A stretch of 64,000 bases of DNA. It comes from Laburnicola sp. R22_1 (lineage: Eukaryota; Ascomycota; Dothideomycetes; Pleosporales; Didymosphaeriaceae). The stretch covers positions 1 through 64,000 of the forward strand of contig JACONQ010000017.1 of assembly GCA_014281115.1 (NCBI GenBank). The letters are read 5' to 3'. Positions 32,401 through 44,565 of the stretch are shown piece by piece. Below the pieces are notes generated by a model, which did not search any database, was not told the DNA's origin, and worked only from the letters and a program-made list of their open reading frames with translations. The number at the start of each line of letters is the position of its first letter. Within the stretch, counting starts at the first letter, position 1. The position numbers and the translations under genes are program-made.

Positions 32401-32697
32401 GGATTTAAGCAGGTTTTAAGCCTCTAAGCGCAAAGGCAGCGGCTATGTACGACGACAACAAGCTTGCAGAAGAATTTGGCATAAAAAGTTGGGAGGAGCC
32501 GCCGCCTATGACACTATAGAAAGCGCCTTTTAAGGCTTCTTAAATTGCTCAAATTCAAACAAACAAGTTAAACAAAACCGCCTCTACAGCCTTGTCAAAG
32601 CAATCAAATAAGACTACAACACTAAGAAATCGTCAAACAAGCAAAATTTGAGCTTTAAATTTGACTTTGTTTGATTGTTGACAACTCTGGGTGCGAT
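29451..32697 (+). mobile_element. hAT-family DNA transposon with 8-bp target duplication
   Basis: The element spans 29,459-32,689 (3,231 bp) and is flanked on both sides by the identical 8-bp GGTGCGAT (29,451-29,458 and 32,690-32,697). The inverted ends share CAGAGTTGTCA exactly and then AATCAA after two mismatches. The 8-bp duplication, end sequence and internal transposase agree on the hAT superfamily. The perfect duplication and moderate number of stops point to a fairly recent insertion. Confidence 0.95.
29853..32519 (+). pseudogene. hAT transposase, inactivated by about seven stops
   Basis: One long reading frame from the ATG at 29,853 to a TAG at 32,517-32,519. It is broken by stops near 30,342, 30,841, 30,958, 31,284, 31,377, 32,218 and 32,406. 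The N-terminus is Pro/Glu-rich. A BED-type zinc finger region (LYFLCRYCHINKQKGG) follows, then KIHVSFDGWTTKGGKCGFFA (first catalytic Asp region), YFVLDNAYNNDTAI (second), CACHILNLIGQ, VTRWNSYHDC, and the C-terminal dimerisation block LALDVLTIPASSANCERVF. Most stops can be explained by one C-to-T or G-to-A change of Gln or Trp codons, as in RIP. The frame is otherwise intact and has no frameshift. Confidence 0.92.
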
Positions 32698-32980
32698 TTA
32701 GATCAGCCACAATATGTTTTTGTTTCAACTCTCTTGTCTATCTTCGCTTTATAAATTAATATCATCAAACGGAAGTGCGCAATAAGGGATAGCCATGTAC
32801 CTGGTGTACGTGCGCAATAAGGAACAGCCGTGTACTTGGGCACAAATGACATTCGGGATTTTTCTAGGCATCGCAGTGTCACGTGACATGTTAAAGCCGG
32901 GATCCGAGGAGCAGCTGCGTGTCATTCACCCCACCGCAAGACCTCATCTCCATTGTACTCAGTCCACCTCCAACGACACC

Positions 32981-34356
32981 ATGGCGCCCCTCACACTACT
33001 GGACTTGCCCAATGAGCTACTCCTGCAGCTTCCCGCGCATATGCGCAATATTGAGGATTTGGTGAACGCCTCGAGCTCTTGCAGACAACTGCGCAACCCG
33101 ACGTCTTCGCCAACACTTTGCCAAAGACTATCCTACACTTAGCCACACAGTCGGCCCCCACCTTCTTCTCACCGCATCCGTACTTCCTGGCCCTCGCTGT
33201 GGCACGTCAGGTAGCCTCATGGACCGCTGCTGTCGAAGCAGAGAAGACGACGCGCACTGCGCGACTGATTGAGGCGTTCCGCGACGGCGTGGCCGGCATC
33301 CTCGCGCTCGCGCTCGCACCCAGCGCTGACGTTGAGGGCTTGGGCCTTACCATGGCCGATGTGCGACACATGCACGAAGAGCGCTTCCGCGTGATCAACC
33401 CGCTGAACACGACTATCGACGCTATGATCGGGGAACAGTGGTATGCACAGCCAGACTTTAGGAACGGCGGCTCAGACGATCCGTTTACGCTGCAGGCCGA
33501 TGTTGACAGCGCGACGATGCAGCTGCTTCTTTATGGGGAGCTGTTCGGGCCAACCATGGAGGCCTTTCTGCAGCCGGACAAAATGCTGCCTAAGCTAGGC
33601 CTGGAGCCAAGGATTGAGCTTATTAAGTATTGTATTCCGGATTGGGCGTGTAGTCCCAGAATGACACGATATGATGATGACTTCCAGGTATTGCGTACGG
33701 GCCCGTATGCCAGGGAACAGGACGACTTGTTACATGGCAACTAGATAGCACTGGCGCATTTGCTGGGCGGTTGCGTGTTCTTTGGGACACTGTGGAAGAG
33801 GGCGTGGTGGCGAGTCTTGGTCGCAGCCGGGGCGTTAGATAATCCCGATGGTGCATGGCCGGACGAATGGCGAGAGAGGATTCAAATGCTGGAGTGTAAA
33901 AAGGACGTGGAGAACAACATTGGCGAGGACGACGAGACTACTAGTGGAGATAACGAAGCGGAACAACTGGGTGAGCAGGGAAGCGTGGAGGGTGGACCCA
34001 ATGATGAGCAACAAGGTAGAGCAGTGGAAGGAGAAAGCGACGACAGCGAGGAAGAAGGTGATGAAGAGCCCGGGGACTGGCGCTACGCACTATTCTGGAA
34101 CGCTCTAACCCAGGTCGGAGGACTACAAACAATGGAAATGGTGGCGCAGTTTAAGGGCCGGGAAAAAGGTCGGGAGGTGACAATGAAGCCCGAATGGAAG
34201 GCGAAGATTGAGCAAATTCGAGACCATGCGCTCGCCCTCAAAGACGAAGCGGAGCCTGGGTTCGTTATATTCGGGGACTATCTGGGGGTATCGCACGCTC
34301 CTGATTTGGGGATTGAGCTGTTTTATTGCTGTGCGGGCACGTACGGTGGTCTCTGA
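32981..34356 (+). pseudogene. F-box protein gene with frameshift and nonsense codon
   Basis: From the ATG at 32,981 the frame gives a clear F-box (LLDLPNELLLQLPAHM then EDLVNASSSCRQLR). Two bases then appear to be missing near 33,095. The continuation (PKTILHLATQSAPTFFSPHP, ALAVARQVASW, MADVRHMHEERFRVI) is in another frame and runs to a TAG at 33,742. The same frame reopens (ALAHLLGGCVFFGTLW) and runs through an acidic stretch (EDDETTSGDNEAEQ) to a stop at 34,354-34,356. F-box proteins recruit substrates to SCF ubiquitin ligases; the target is unknown. A short intron could not be found to explain the frameshift. It lies next to the hAT insertion. Confidence 0.75.
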
Positions 34357-34539
34357 AGAGTCAGCCTCATTCATTCTGGGCTTCCGCTGTTGTGGTGTGG
34401 TACCTAGGTACTTTAGGATTCTCGAGGCAAATGAGGAGGCAAACCTTCGGCTTCAAGTGGAATTTGCGCTGCAAGTAGGTTATCTGACTTCATGGAAGGT
34501 CTGGCTTTGGCCTGGTACCAGGAGAATTTGCATGCACAT

Positions 34540-36003
34540 GGGGTCCTAGCTTCAACGACAATATGTTTCAGTATAAGGTTCCAGGGATGGATGACAACCA
34601 ATCCAAATGGAAACATAAGGAAGAGAACGCTTTCGGGGTACGCCCATTCAATTATATACATGAGAATTCGCTAATGAAGTCAGGTCAATGATTTCAATAT
34701 CGGTTTCGGTGCTGGGTTTGCGTTTTGGTTCTCTCTTGATCTCAAAAACACGCTCAACTTGTAAGGATACTGCGACTCTCCAGATCAGAATGCTGACCAG
34801 TCATAGTACCACCCCTAGTGTTGAGATATTTATACCGAAAGGGTCGATCGCTGGACGCAGGAATGGAGCCGCTTTCGAATCCGCTTTCAACGGCGATGTC
34901 AAGTGAACGAGGCTGGATTTTCACTATCAGGATACTAGTGTTACGGCTTCATTTGGAATGGGTCCTGCCGTGGGTGTTAGCTTTGGCATAGGGCAAGTAA
35001 AGAAGGAGACAAAGCGAGAGAGCATTTCACTTCCCAGAATGGGTGGTCCGGGATTGGACTTCTCACTCTCCGCCAAGGCGGACATGCCGACTATCGATTT
35101 CAAGCTCGGCACCAAAGTAAGTACGTTGTCTAGTTCTTCCGCCATCCTCAATCCACCTTTCTTTCCTCTGAACGTTGAGTGTGGGAGTATTACTGACCGT
35201 TGCATCACGCAGACGTTGACGAAAAGTGTCAATCGGGTGGACCCTTCAAACGCGCCATCAGGATCGCGATCGACATCAAAGTTGGTCTATTTGCTGGCAT
35301 AACCCTTCCGGGTGGCTTCAATATCGACACCGGCCTTATCAAGACGGGCGCCAAGGGTATGTCCGGTCTTCGATTCGTGCACCTTTTTGAGCGATGCTTT
35401 GACATCTCCAATACTTGGTACGGCAAATGGGAGCAGGGTCTCACAGACGAATTGAACAGCCAGCGAAGCAGTCTCTGGGATGCATACTACAATCACTCGG
35501 GGGATTATGCCATGTCCGACGATGGAAAGCCCAGCGGTGGCTCAGGTGAGTTTTTCCCAAGCAGTCAAGATCGGTCTTCAACCACGCGTGAGTCTCTAAC
35601 AGTGATTCCAGGCCAGTCTTCATGGGATCAGTATCAATCTGGATCTACAACCCCTTCCGCGTCAACCGTCCTCGTAGCCCTTCCACCCGTCGAGCCGACT
35701 GCTCTCCCAACTATTTACGTCTTCAAAACCCAGTCAGCCGTCGAGCCAATTGTTTCCCCAACTATTATCGTCTTCGAAACCTCGCCGCCCGTCGAGCCAA
35801 TTGTTCCCCAACCCGTTTACGTAACCTTTGACGATGCATCAAGCACCCTTGTCGACGATCTCCCACCGATTACTGTAACCTTGGGTGATGTATCAGGCAC
35901 ACCTGCCGATGATCTTCAACCGATTACTGTAACCCTGGGTGCTGCATCGTGTATCTCTTCTAACGCCCTTCCGCCGATCACCGTAACCCTTGGTGGTGCA
36001 TGA
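34540..36003 (+). pseudogene. Beta-rich extracellular-like protein with a nonsense codon
   Basis: Exons that read sensibly are about 34,540-34,637, 34,684-34,760, 34,807-35,120, 35,213-35,545 and 35,612-36,003. Each is separated by a 46-92 nt intron with proper GT-AG ends. Alternating hydrophobic residues (FNIGFGAGFAFWFSLDL, VTASFGMGPAVGVSFGIG, IDIKVGLFAGITLPGGF) suggest beta-sandwich domains. The tail is a set of repeats built on PPITVTLG. A TGA at 34,904-34,906 breaks the third exon in an otherwise continuous frame. The 5' start is not resolved. I do not recognise the family. If the TGA is a sequencing error this would be an intact gene. Confidence 0.5.
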
Positions 36004-37523
36004 GACTTCGACGACTCGGTGGTTAAGCGTCCAGACGGCTCAACAGGTCAAGGAATAAGTATAATGAGCGCAGGTGAGGCTACGAGGGTTCGGTGTACAT
36101 ACATGAGCATCAATATTAGATGTGGAGCCTGGAGGCATGGGAGCAGGCTTTAGACTTGATGCGGCTTTTCGTACGATAAATGTACGTATTGATGAACTCT
36201 CATTCAATGGTTGAACTGAGCCACTTTTTGGTGGATCGTGCAGCCAGATCTCAAAATAGTGTGGAAGAATCTTTGGTCATTACATGCCGACCCCGTCGTC
36301 CTCTTCTCCTTGCAGGCGCGACCATCTCATTGCAGTGCAATTCTCGTCCCTATTGGTTGCGTGAACCTTGTACTTTTCCCAGAAGTCGCGAGATCAAATC
36401 TAAAAAAGCACTTGTGCCACCTACGCGTGGACGCACTGCCAACACTACATGTTCTGCATCATTTTGACTTTGCCATGAGGCGAGAAGACGATGTCGGTGC
36501 ATTCTGGGAATATTCGATGCAGTAGAGGCCACTACTCAGGCCTTTTTTAGAAAAAGTTTGTTGCGCTATGTGGGTTCTGGAGGCTGCCAGAAGACGCGAC
36601 ACCTTGAATGAGCTCCGATGATAGTGGGAGAAAGGATGTTGTTCGAGGAATGATTGGCGCCAACTCAGCCAAAATCCAGCCGGAACGTGACGTCCACCCC
36701 ACCGAGTTCGGGAACGGCGACACTAACAGAGAGGACGACACGATAAGGTAGGTTCTGTTTTCTTCTATGTTGGTGCAACAAGCTGGCTTATGTTAGATGG
36801 CCAGCTAATTTGTTTGTCCAGAGAAGAATGCGTGAAACGCGAATAAGCGCCGATTACCTAAATAAGTTCTGCCGACGGTACCTAGGTAGATGTTCCAACC
36901 ATGCGTTCAAATAATGACGCTGAACGGCAAAGGGCAAAGGGCATTTAAGGTACTGCTTCTTGGAAACCCCAGATAAGCCCAGTTATGCAAGGTCAATTTG
37001 ATAAAAGAGCGCCGCCCCACCGGGCAGTGAAAGTCACACGTGACCACATCATGCACTCATTTGTGGATAATTGAAATGTTTCACTGAAACATAAATTTTG
37101 ACGTCGTTCATCCATCAGGGCTATTATAACCCAAGGTAAAAATTTGGATGTTCAGCTTCGACTCTGCTAAGTAGCCAGGTGGTGTGAGAGAAAGTCATGA
37201 GTAGTCCCGTTAAATAATATTAGAACGGAAATTGTCCCGTCCAAGTCGTTTGCCGGGTTGTTTCACTAGGTAATTACTGGGAAACAGCGTACTACGTCAT
37301 GAACTGCGGGCACGATCGCTTGTTCCCGGCCGTTGCACACGCCAACACATGCACATTCACTGTACTCGGCATATGGACCGTGCGCTACGTTAGTGCCGCC
37401 ACCTCTAATAGAAAATCCCCTCTGCCCTCCCAGAACCCTGCCTTCTCTCCACCTCAACATCGCCAGTCGCTCCTTCAACTCTGAAACAGCAAGACGCACA
37501 CGACTGCTCACTGTTTCTTCGCC
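36004..37523. other. Long intergenic region
   Basis: About 1.5 kb with no frame I can support on either strand. It includes the promoter of the small secreted protein gene that follows. Confidence 0.55.
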
Positions 37524-38148
37524 ATGTTCTCTCTTACCCTCATCCTCCCGCTGCTCGTCTGCGCATCGGCCGTCGCTGCATCTCCCGCTGCCAAGCCTGC
37601 CGACGGTCTGGCTGCGCGTGTGCCCTTTCCGATCCCTCGCCTCGCGCACGCCAACCTTTCCGATCCCCTCATCAAGCGCGGCGACTCGACCCTCTTCGGC
37701 GGCTACTTCACTACCAAGGAAAAGAAAGCCATCCGCATGGAGGCCCCTCTGAACACAACGACGGGCCAGACCTGGTGCAACGAGCTCAAGAGCGGCACGA
37801 AAGACAAGAACAAGATCACCAAGGCCCACGTGGACAGCAACAAGTTCGCGACGATCAACCCCAAAGACCTGCCTCCGCAATATGTCTGCTTCTTCTACGA
37901 GTCCAAGTGAGTGTGACGTAATCGAGTTGTTCCGAAGCATGACATGCTAACACGGGGATAGGGACAACTGTGATCCCGACGATGGACACGCAGAATACGT
38001 GGTGGGTGAATACCACTCTGGCAAGGACAACGACCAGCCCAAGGATACGGAGTTCGGTTCAAACTGGAATTATATCCACTGGGGCTGCGCGTCGCACCCG
38101 GAGAACCCGAAGTATAAGAAGATCCACGGTGGAGGTGGAGGAGATTGA
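37524..38148 (+). CDS. Small secreted protein with Kex2-type site
   Basis: Exons 37,524-37,906 and 37,962-38,148, joined over a 55-nt intron (GTGAGT, GCTAACA branch), give 189 aa. The N-terminus is a signal peptide (MFSLTLILPLLVCASAVAAS). A pro-region ends in Lys-Arg before GDSTLFGGYFTTK, a site for the Golgi Kex2 protease. The mature part has four Cys (TWCNEL, QYVCFFY, DNCDPDD, WGCASH), enough for two disulfides, and ends in KIHGGGGGD. No enzyme motif is seen. It is a candidate secreted or effector-like protein of unknown role; that role is inference from size, secretion and Cys content. Confidence 0.75.
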
Positions 38149-39236
38149 AGGGTTGTTGGTCTTCTCGGTACAGGTCCATTGTTCTCGTCAAAACCGTAAT
38201 GGGGGATTTAGCTTTGGTTGATGCTGGATATTCGGTCGGCATGGATTCAGGTGCTGGATGTTCCATCTGTCATTGATGTCGGATAGCTAGCAGACATTAA
38301 ATAAAGCATCCAGGTATGGGAAGGTTGTAGCGCAGCTACCTTTTACAGCAATGTTTCTCTTCTGTGACTTTCGGCCATTCCATGTAAATGTGCTGAATGA
38401 ATTCTGAGTTTTGGAGGTGGAGGTTGTGTGAGAACTATACCCTAGGCATCGTGAGTCTTGTACGCATGTTTCGTCTGCTTGAATTCTGCAAAACCTACCA
38501 CACGAAGAAAGAACGCAGTGCGAGAATTTCGGACTACCTCATCGCAGTCATGCTGAGCAGTTACACACATGCCAGCTTCACGCGCCAGTTGACATCTAGT
38601 TTCCTTCACTCGCTAGTCTTGTGGTCGTCATATAACTTTGTTCCCCCCTAGTTTCATCACCGCTACCTGCCGTATTTGCTTGAATACATGTTCTTCGCGG
38701 ATAACCGAAGCGCACCTGGGAAGTCGCGAATATTTCGACAGCTCCCAGCGCCCATATAAAGGTGCTAGGGTGCTAGGGCGATACATTAATACAACGCACC
38801 AATATCGTGTGACAATGCCGCCAGATAATACCCGACAATACATTGACCTGCGTTGTTCCCGAAGCGATAGTGTCCTGACAACAACATGTGTCAGTTAGAT
38901 TTTCTACCGGCGAAAGCATTTCGTATAGAAGATATCTTTTTAACCAAAAGCATGATGTGTCTCTCGACGATCTTTCCCAGTCATTCTTCGTTTCATATAA
39001 TAGCATCCCGTCTGTCGCGCGCTATTGTTGGTGATGCCTTGGACAGCTTGTGTAGCAGCCTGGAGCCGTCTTTGGGGGGAGGAGCACGAGGAAGTGAACT
39101 TTGGACACGGTAGCACCGATATCTGCCTATGAATCGAGCGCGGCACAAGCTCATTATTTTATTCTGCCGTGAGCGGCCGGGAACAAGAAAAAGAAACTCG
39201 ACAGCAGATCCATCAAACATGTTCGAGTTCCACCCC
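38149..39236. other. Intergenic region
   Basis: About 1.1 kb between the end of the secreted-protein gene and the tail of the regulator gene. Only short unsupported frames are present. Confidence 0.6.
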
Positions 39237-41918
39237 TCACCTCCATCTAAAAGCATCACCAGGTAGATAAAAGTTCGTATCCTCAAAGGTGATAACGCGA
39301 TCCATGTCCAAGAACTGAGCATCCATGAGCGTGTCCGAGAGATTGAGCAAAGACTGATCTTGCAGTGAATGCTGGTTCAGAGCATCGCTGTTTACGCCAC
39401 GAGCCTGATTATGTGGATTGGGATAGCCTTCCGCTAGTACTTGGGGAGCATACGCAGAAGGCATGACGCCTGGGTTGTGTGGATACTCGTTTCCAGGCTG
39501 GTGTTGGAGGTGCTGCGCGCCCGAGTTTAGCAAGGGTGGGACAGAATTGACAGAATCGATGCTCTGGGTAGGAGTATGCCGTGCGTGTTCGCTTGGGACG
39601 GCTGTTCTTGGGCTTATGGTTGAGTCGTACATAGCACTGGAAGGGGGATTAGACTTCCCGGTAGCATGCCATGTCTGGTCTCGAGAATGTATCGATGGAC
39701 TCGTAGCAGGTATGGGAGTGGTGGCTGCAAGCGTCCAAGTCCCTGGTTGACGACAGGAATGGTCGTAGAAATTGAACGTCAATAACACGTTGCGCCGGCA
39801 CGAATCGTACAAATACTCCAGGTGGTGCGCGTATCTGGCCGCCTGGTCTAACGGAACAATCCGTGAACCACGGCTTGAGTCTTGATTATGCTTCCCGGCT
39901 GCCCAGCGTAACGACATTTCGTCCAGATTGCGCTTCATGCGGTCAAACTCTGGCCTGAGTGGCCTCCGCGTCGCTTGATGCTCGTATAGCAGAGCTTTAG
40001 CTGCGATGAATGTGCAGAAAGCGAATTGGGTATTGACGAATGGAATCGGGGTATGGGTTAGGAATTTGTTGACGATGTTTGACGTCTCCACGGCGGCATG
40101 TTGGCAGGTCTGAGCGCTACATTCCTTGGGGAGTGCAACGTAATCACTCCAATCCTTCGGTGGATAAGCAATGGAGTGGTGGAGCAGTATCATCGAAGTG
40201 TTGTGGGTGATATGGGCGAGCGTGAGGTTGGGGTCCATATCGACGACTTGTCTATCCTGAGATATATTCGAGTCCTTCCAACGGGGCGGTAAGAACATCT
40301 TCCACTGCACCAACCGCAGATCAAGCTCTTTGAAACGCGTCAACCAGCTTATAGCATGCTCTTTGTCCTGCCAGTTGATCCGCTGCTGCAGAAAGAATGT
40401 TGTAACTTGACTCAGCGACTCGGTAGCTTCGACACAGTAAGCGAACGCCCCCAGGTTAGACGAGTCTATCGGACTAGCTACGGTTCCGGGGGTGGAGCCT
40501 TGGCCTATTTCCACCGCCGGGTCTTCTTCGTTGTAGTGAGCGGGCACATTCGCCAAAGATCTTCCTATCCTCCCCGCGGCTTTGCTCCAAATACCGAAGA
40601 AAGGAGTAGTAACAGGTTCCTCTCTCGTGAAGTATCCCCCATCTGCGGGAAGACGTCTATGCACATCCTCTGAAGTCAGAGAAGTATTCCAACCCGTGGA
40701 CACTGAGCAGAAGCGGTCGAGCAGGAAGACAACCCAGAAGAGACGGCGGCGCTCTTCCAATGTGGTCCAATCCTCAGTAGGTGCTATGGTCTGGAGAGGA
40801 GTCATGAGTGCACCGCCTTGTGATGCTGTAGGCTCGACTGTCAATTGCAGATAGTCCACCGTTCGAGTCAATGAACCGATCAAAGGCCAAGCTTTCTCCA
40901 CATCACCGTCATTGAGCTGGGAACTGTTAGTAGTCTATTATTTCTTATGGGCAAACGACTCACGTAGCTAAAGATGATCATGATGAGAGCTTGCAAACTT
41001 TCTAGTGACATGCTCCGCAGGGCTAGTCTCTCAGCCATGAACCGCGATATCTTCGTCTGATGTAAGATCTCGTCTCGATCCATACAGATGACTTCTTGGT
41101 CCATGTGACGCAAGGTGGTAGCGACCAAGGCATGAAGAACAAGATCGGAACGGCGCTGGGCTCTTTTGCCGGTAACAGTATCGCACATTCGTTGTTTGTG
41201 CACGAAAGGAACCCAGTGATGAAAAGATATGCAAAAGTATTCGACAAGCTTGATGAGTAAGGACTGCGACGGTAGATAGTCGGCGATCGCGATGTTTTCG
41301 AGCTCAAGAAGCGCGGTTGCAGACACTGGTTCCGCAAACTTGCGCTTGCGAGGGTTATATTCTCGTTCTTCGACCTGAAATGACGGCGGCGCGAACTCTT
41401 CTTGTGTGTGGTCATCGGCCTGTATCGTATCTGAAGTAGTGTCCTCGACGTCCATTATACGGTCTGTTGACTGTCGATTAATGTTCGTGCTAGGCGATGA
41501 TCTCTCGCGGCTATTTGTTGCTGGATCGCCATCAAATTGAGGTCGAATTCTCCCTAGCTCATCCAACAGAATCTGCTCAAGAAAAGCTAGAGGGAATTAA
41601 TAGGCGAGGGTGTGAGATGATGGATAACGCACCCACACGGCGCGTCAAGCCTTCCAGCGCGCCCGTCTTGAGACCAGGCTTCTGTTTGGGGGCATAATTA
41701 CACTCCAACGCTACATGCTCATCAGACTCTATGGCTACACGCGTTCTCGCGCACTTACAAAGCCTCAAACAATGCGAACAAGTCGGCGTCTCGCGCGAGC
41801 ATCGTAATTTCCGTTTCTTGCACGAGGTGCAGGCAGGCCCTTCCTCGGACGAAGCCTGCAACACCGCGGCATCGTCGTCGCGAGTGTTGATGGAGTAATT
41901 CGTCCAATTAGAGGGCAT
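39237..41918 (-). CDS. Zn2Cys6 transcription factor
   Basis: Four exons on the minus strand (41,759-41,918; 41,633-41,710; 40,964-41,586; 39,237-40,916) with 46-48 nt introns give 846 aa. The first intron splits the zinc cluster: only after splicing does the spacing become the standard C-x2-C-x6-C ... C-x2-C-x6-C ([11 protein letters not shown], then [12 protein letters not shown]). A linker ([18 protein letters not shown]) follows as a likely coiled-coil dimerisation helix. The fungal-specific regulatory domain contains [20 protein letters not shown]. The tail is Gln/Asn/Pro-rich. It lies head-to-head with the DUF2264 gene and shares a 339-bp promoter, so it is the obvious candidate regulator of the neighbouring sugar genes. 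Confidence 0.88.
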
Positions 41919-42257
41919 TGAGGCCGCATCGTTCGAATGTTGCTTTTGGTGTTGTGGAGAGGACACGTTCAGACAGATATGCCGACGCCCGCGAGCGGGA
42001 CGGAGGAACGTCCGCACAGATGCCACCGCGCTAGTTCGGCTAATCTACTCATTCCTTGCATCGCCCAGTTCCCGTGTCCATCTCATATGGAAGCTTGGGA
42101 GCTTCGATATGGGGTTGCTGCTCCGCGCCTAGGTCCACAGGCGAGATATTCGACTTAGTTGGTCGTGTCACCTGCTTGGCGATTCACTCGTCCGCGCTGG
42201 GAGCACCAATTTTCATCCATTCCAATCATATCCCTTTACAGCAAATCATTCGACCCC
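41919..42257. promoter_or_regulatory. Divergent promoter: regulator / DUF2264 gene
   Basis: 339 bp between two divergent start codons. A GGCTAAT (42,038-42,044) is close to the GGCTAA core recognised by XlnR-type activators of hemicellulase genes in Aspergillus. One short match can occur by chance, so only the bidirectional layout is firm. Confidence 0.45.
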
Positions 42258-44398
42258 ATGCCACCTCTCAAAGACTTTTCAGACAACGACTTTGCCACAC
42301 ATGCAGACTTTAAGAGAGCCTGCCTCTCACTCCTCCTTGCCCTCCAACCCTATCAGTCACCCGGTGGCGCCCGCATACGCCTCCCTTTACAAACCGGCAC
42401 ACATTTCGACGACATTGCAGCGCAACTAGAAGGCTTCGCTCGCGCACTATGGGCTATTGGAGCGCTACTACACGGCCGCTGTCTGGACGCAGACGAATAT
42501 GGAAAAATAGCTGAGCCCTACGTGCGTGGTTTGGCTAACGGGACGGACCCGGACCACGAGGAGTATTGGGGCCCCGTTGTAGTGAGGGACCAGCGCATGG
42601 TCGAGATGGAAATAATATCCTTTGCGCTACTCGTCGCGCCGGATGCCATGTTCCGTCCGCAATCCGAGAGGGCACAAAACAATATCCGGGAGTGGCTGAA
42701 GACGCTGAACGAGAAAGATTTCCCGGTGACGAATTGGCTCTGGTTTCGAGTGATGACGAATCTGGCGTTGGTAAAAGTGTGCGGCGTGCCGTATGATGAA
42801 GTCAAGGGGTATATGAAAGATGATCTTGATCAGATGGAGAGGTTTTATTTGGATGAGGGGTGGGCGGCTGATGGGCTGTGGAGTGAAGATGGACGGCAGG
42901 CGGATTACTACTCGGGGAGTTTCGCGATTCAGTTCTCTCAGCTTCTGTATATGAAACTTGCTGTGGATTTCGACCCGGAACGATGCCAGAGGTTTCGCGA
43001 GAAAGCACGCTTGTTCGCGTCATCTTTTTGGCTGTATTTTGACGAGAATGGTACGCACACTATCAAACATTTGCATATAGGGGAAAGCACAAACGCTGAT
43101 ATCAAATAGGTGCAGTAATCCCTTTCGGACGCAGCCTCACTTACCGCTTCGCGTGCGCCGGATTTTGGTCCGCCGTCGCTTTCACGGAGACAGAGCTTCC
43201 TGCTCCCTTGAATGACTGGGGCGTAGTCAAAGGCCTTCTCCTCCGCCATTTCCGCTGGTGGAGCAAAAAAGACGACATGTTCAACGTAGATGGCACATTG
43301 ACGATCGGCTACACCTACCCCAACATGTACATGAGCGAAGATTACAACTCACCCCAGTCGCCTTACTGGGCGATGAAGTCCTTCCTTGCCCTTGGCCTCC
43401 CACCGGATCACCCGTTCTGGACCGCAGAAGAAAAGCAGCTTCCGGACAACAAACTGGGTCGTGCGGTGGCTGTGAAGCCGCCGATGCAGATTGTATGCCC
43501 CGGTTACGCCAGTAAACATCACTTTCTTCTCTCGAGTGGGCAGTTCTGCCCCTGGCCTTTGAAAGCCACAGAGGCAAAGTATGGCAAGTTTGCATACTCA
43601 TCCCACTTTGGATTCTGTGTGCCCACTGGCCCATTGATTCAGCAGATCGCGCCTGACAGTACGCTGGCGTTGAGTAAGGACGGCGGTGACACGTGGCGCG
43701 TACCGTGGAAGGTGTACGACCATCACTTTGGAACTGCAACATACGTTAAAGACGAACAGACTACTGAAGAGGTGCCCACACTAAATAGTATCTGGAAACC
43801 CTGGAGAGATGCAGAAATCGAAGTAAAAACCACGCTTATTGCCCCTACGGGCTCGCGGTGGGGGGAGTGGCACGTCCGAGTGCATACAATCACGAACCAG
43901 GGTAGTTCAGCAGTGACGTTACGGGCGGTCCAAGGTGGTTTTGCTATATATGGACGAGGAAAAGCACGAGGGGAGGTATTACCTTCGTTCGAGAGGCTCT
44001 CGGAATTGTTTGCAGGATTCCCTTTGGAGGGTACATATCAGTCTTCCCAGAGCGCGCTGGTGTGCTCCAGCGCTGGCGCAAGCGGGATCCGTCACCTTTA
44101 TTCCTCTCATCCTACGATGAAGGTTAACGGCGAGGTGTTGAAGCCTGATGCGAACACGAATCTTGTGTGGCAAAGGACCCTGGTCCCTACGTTAGACGCT
44201 CAGTTAGGCCCGATACCTGCGAAGGAAAGCGTGCAATTTGTCTCCGCTGTATTTGCAACGCCGCGAACAGAAGGTTATGAAAGATCTGGTAACTCGCAGG
44301 CCGAGCTCCGCAACGTCGAGGCCGAATGGATGGACTTTCCCGTTGTCCATCTTGGCGATGGTGTGGCGCCAGAAGGTTGTTATATTCTACTTTCCTAG
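42258..44398 (+). CDS. DUF2264 protein (putative uronic-acid-related hydrolase)
   Basis: Exons 42,258-43,050 and 43,110-44,398, joined over a 59-nt intron, give 693 aa, a normal length for this family. The N-terminal alpha/alpha-barrel-like part shows LEGFARALWAIGALL, YWGPVVVRDQRMVEMEIISF, NWLWFRVMTNLALVKV and DGRQADYYSGSFAIQF. The second part shows FACAGFWSAVAF, GTLTIGYTYPNMYMSEDYNS and SPYWAMKSFLALGLP, then a beta-sandwich tail. The family is found beside GH88 and lyase genes in bacterial polysaccharide loci, and some members are thought to act on glucuronides (from memory, not checked). There is no signal peptide, so it should be cytosolic. I start at 42,258 because the upstream in-frame codons read as 5' UTR. 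It is tail-to-tail with GH88, with 167 bp between them. Confidence 0.88.
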
Positions 44399-44565
44399 GA
44401 ATCCTAACAGCTATTGTCATTGGTTGCATGCAGTCATCACTTGCAGCCATAGTCCATAAATTCTACAGCTTATTTCTCTATCATTATCTCACCGCATAGT
44501 GCTTACTGCGAACTGTTGCAATGCTTGCCTCGTTTATAGTCACCCGGTATCATCGCCGAAAGACC

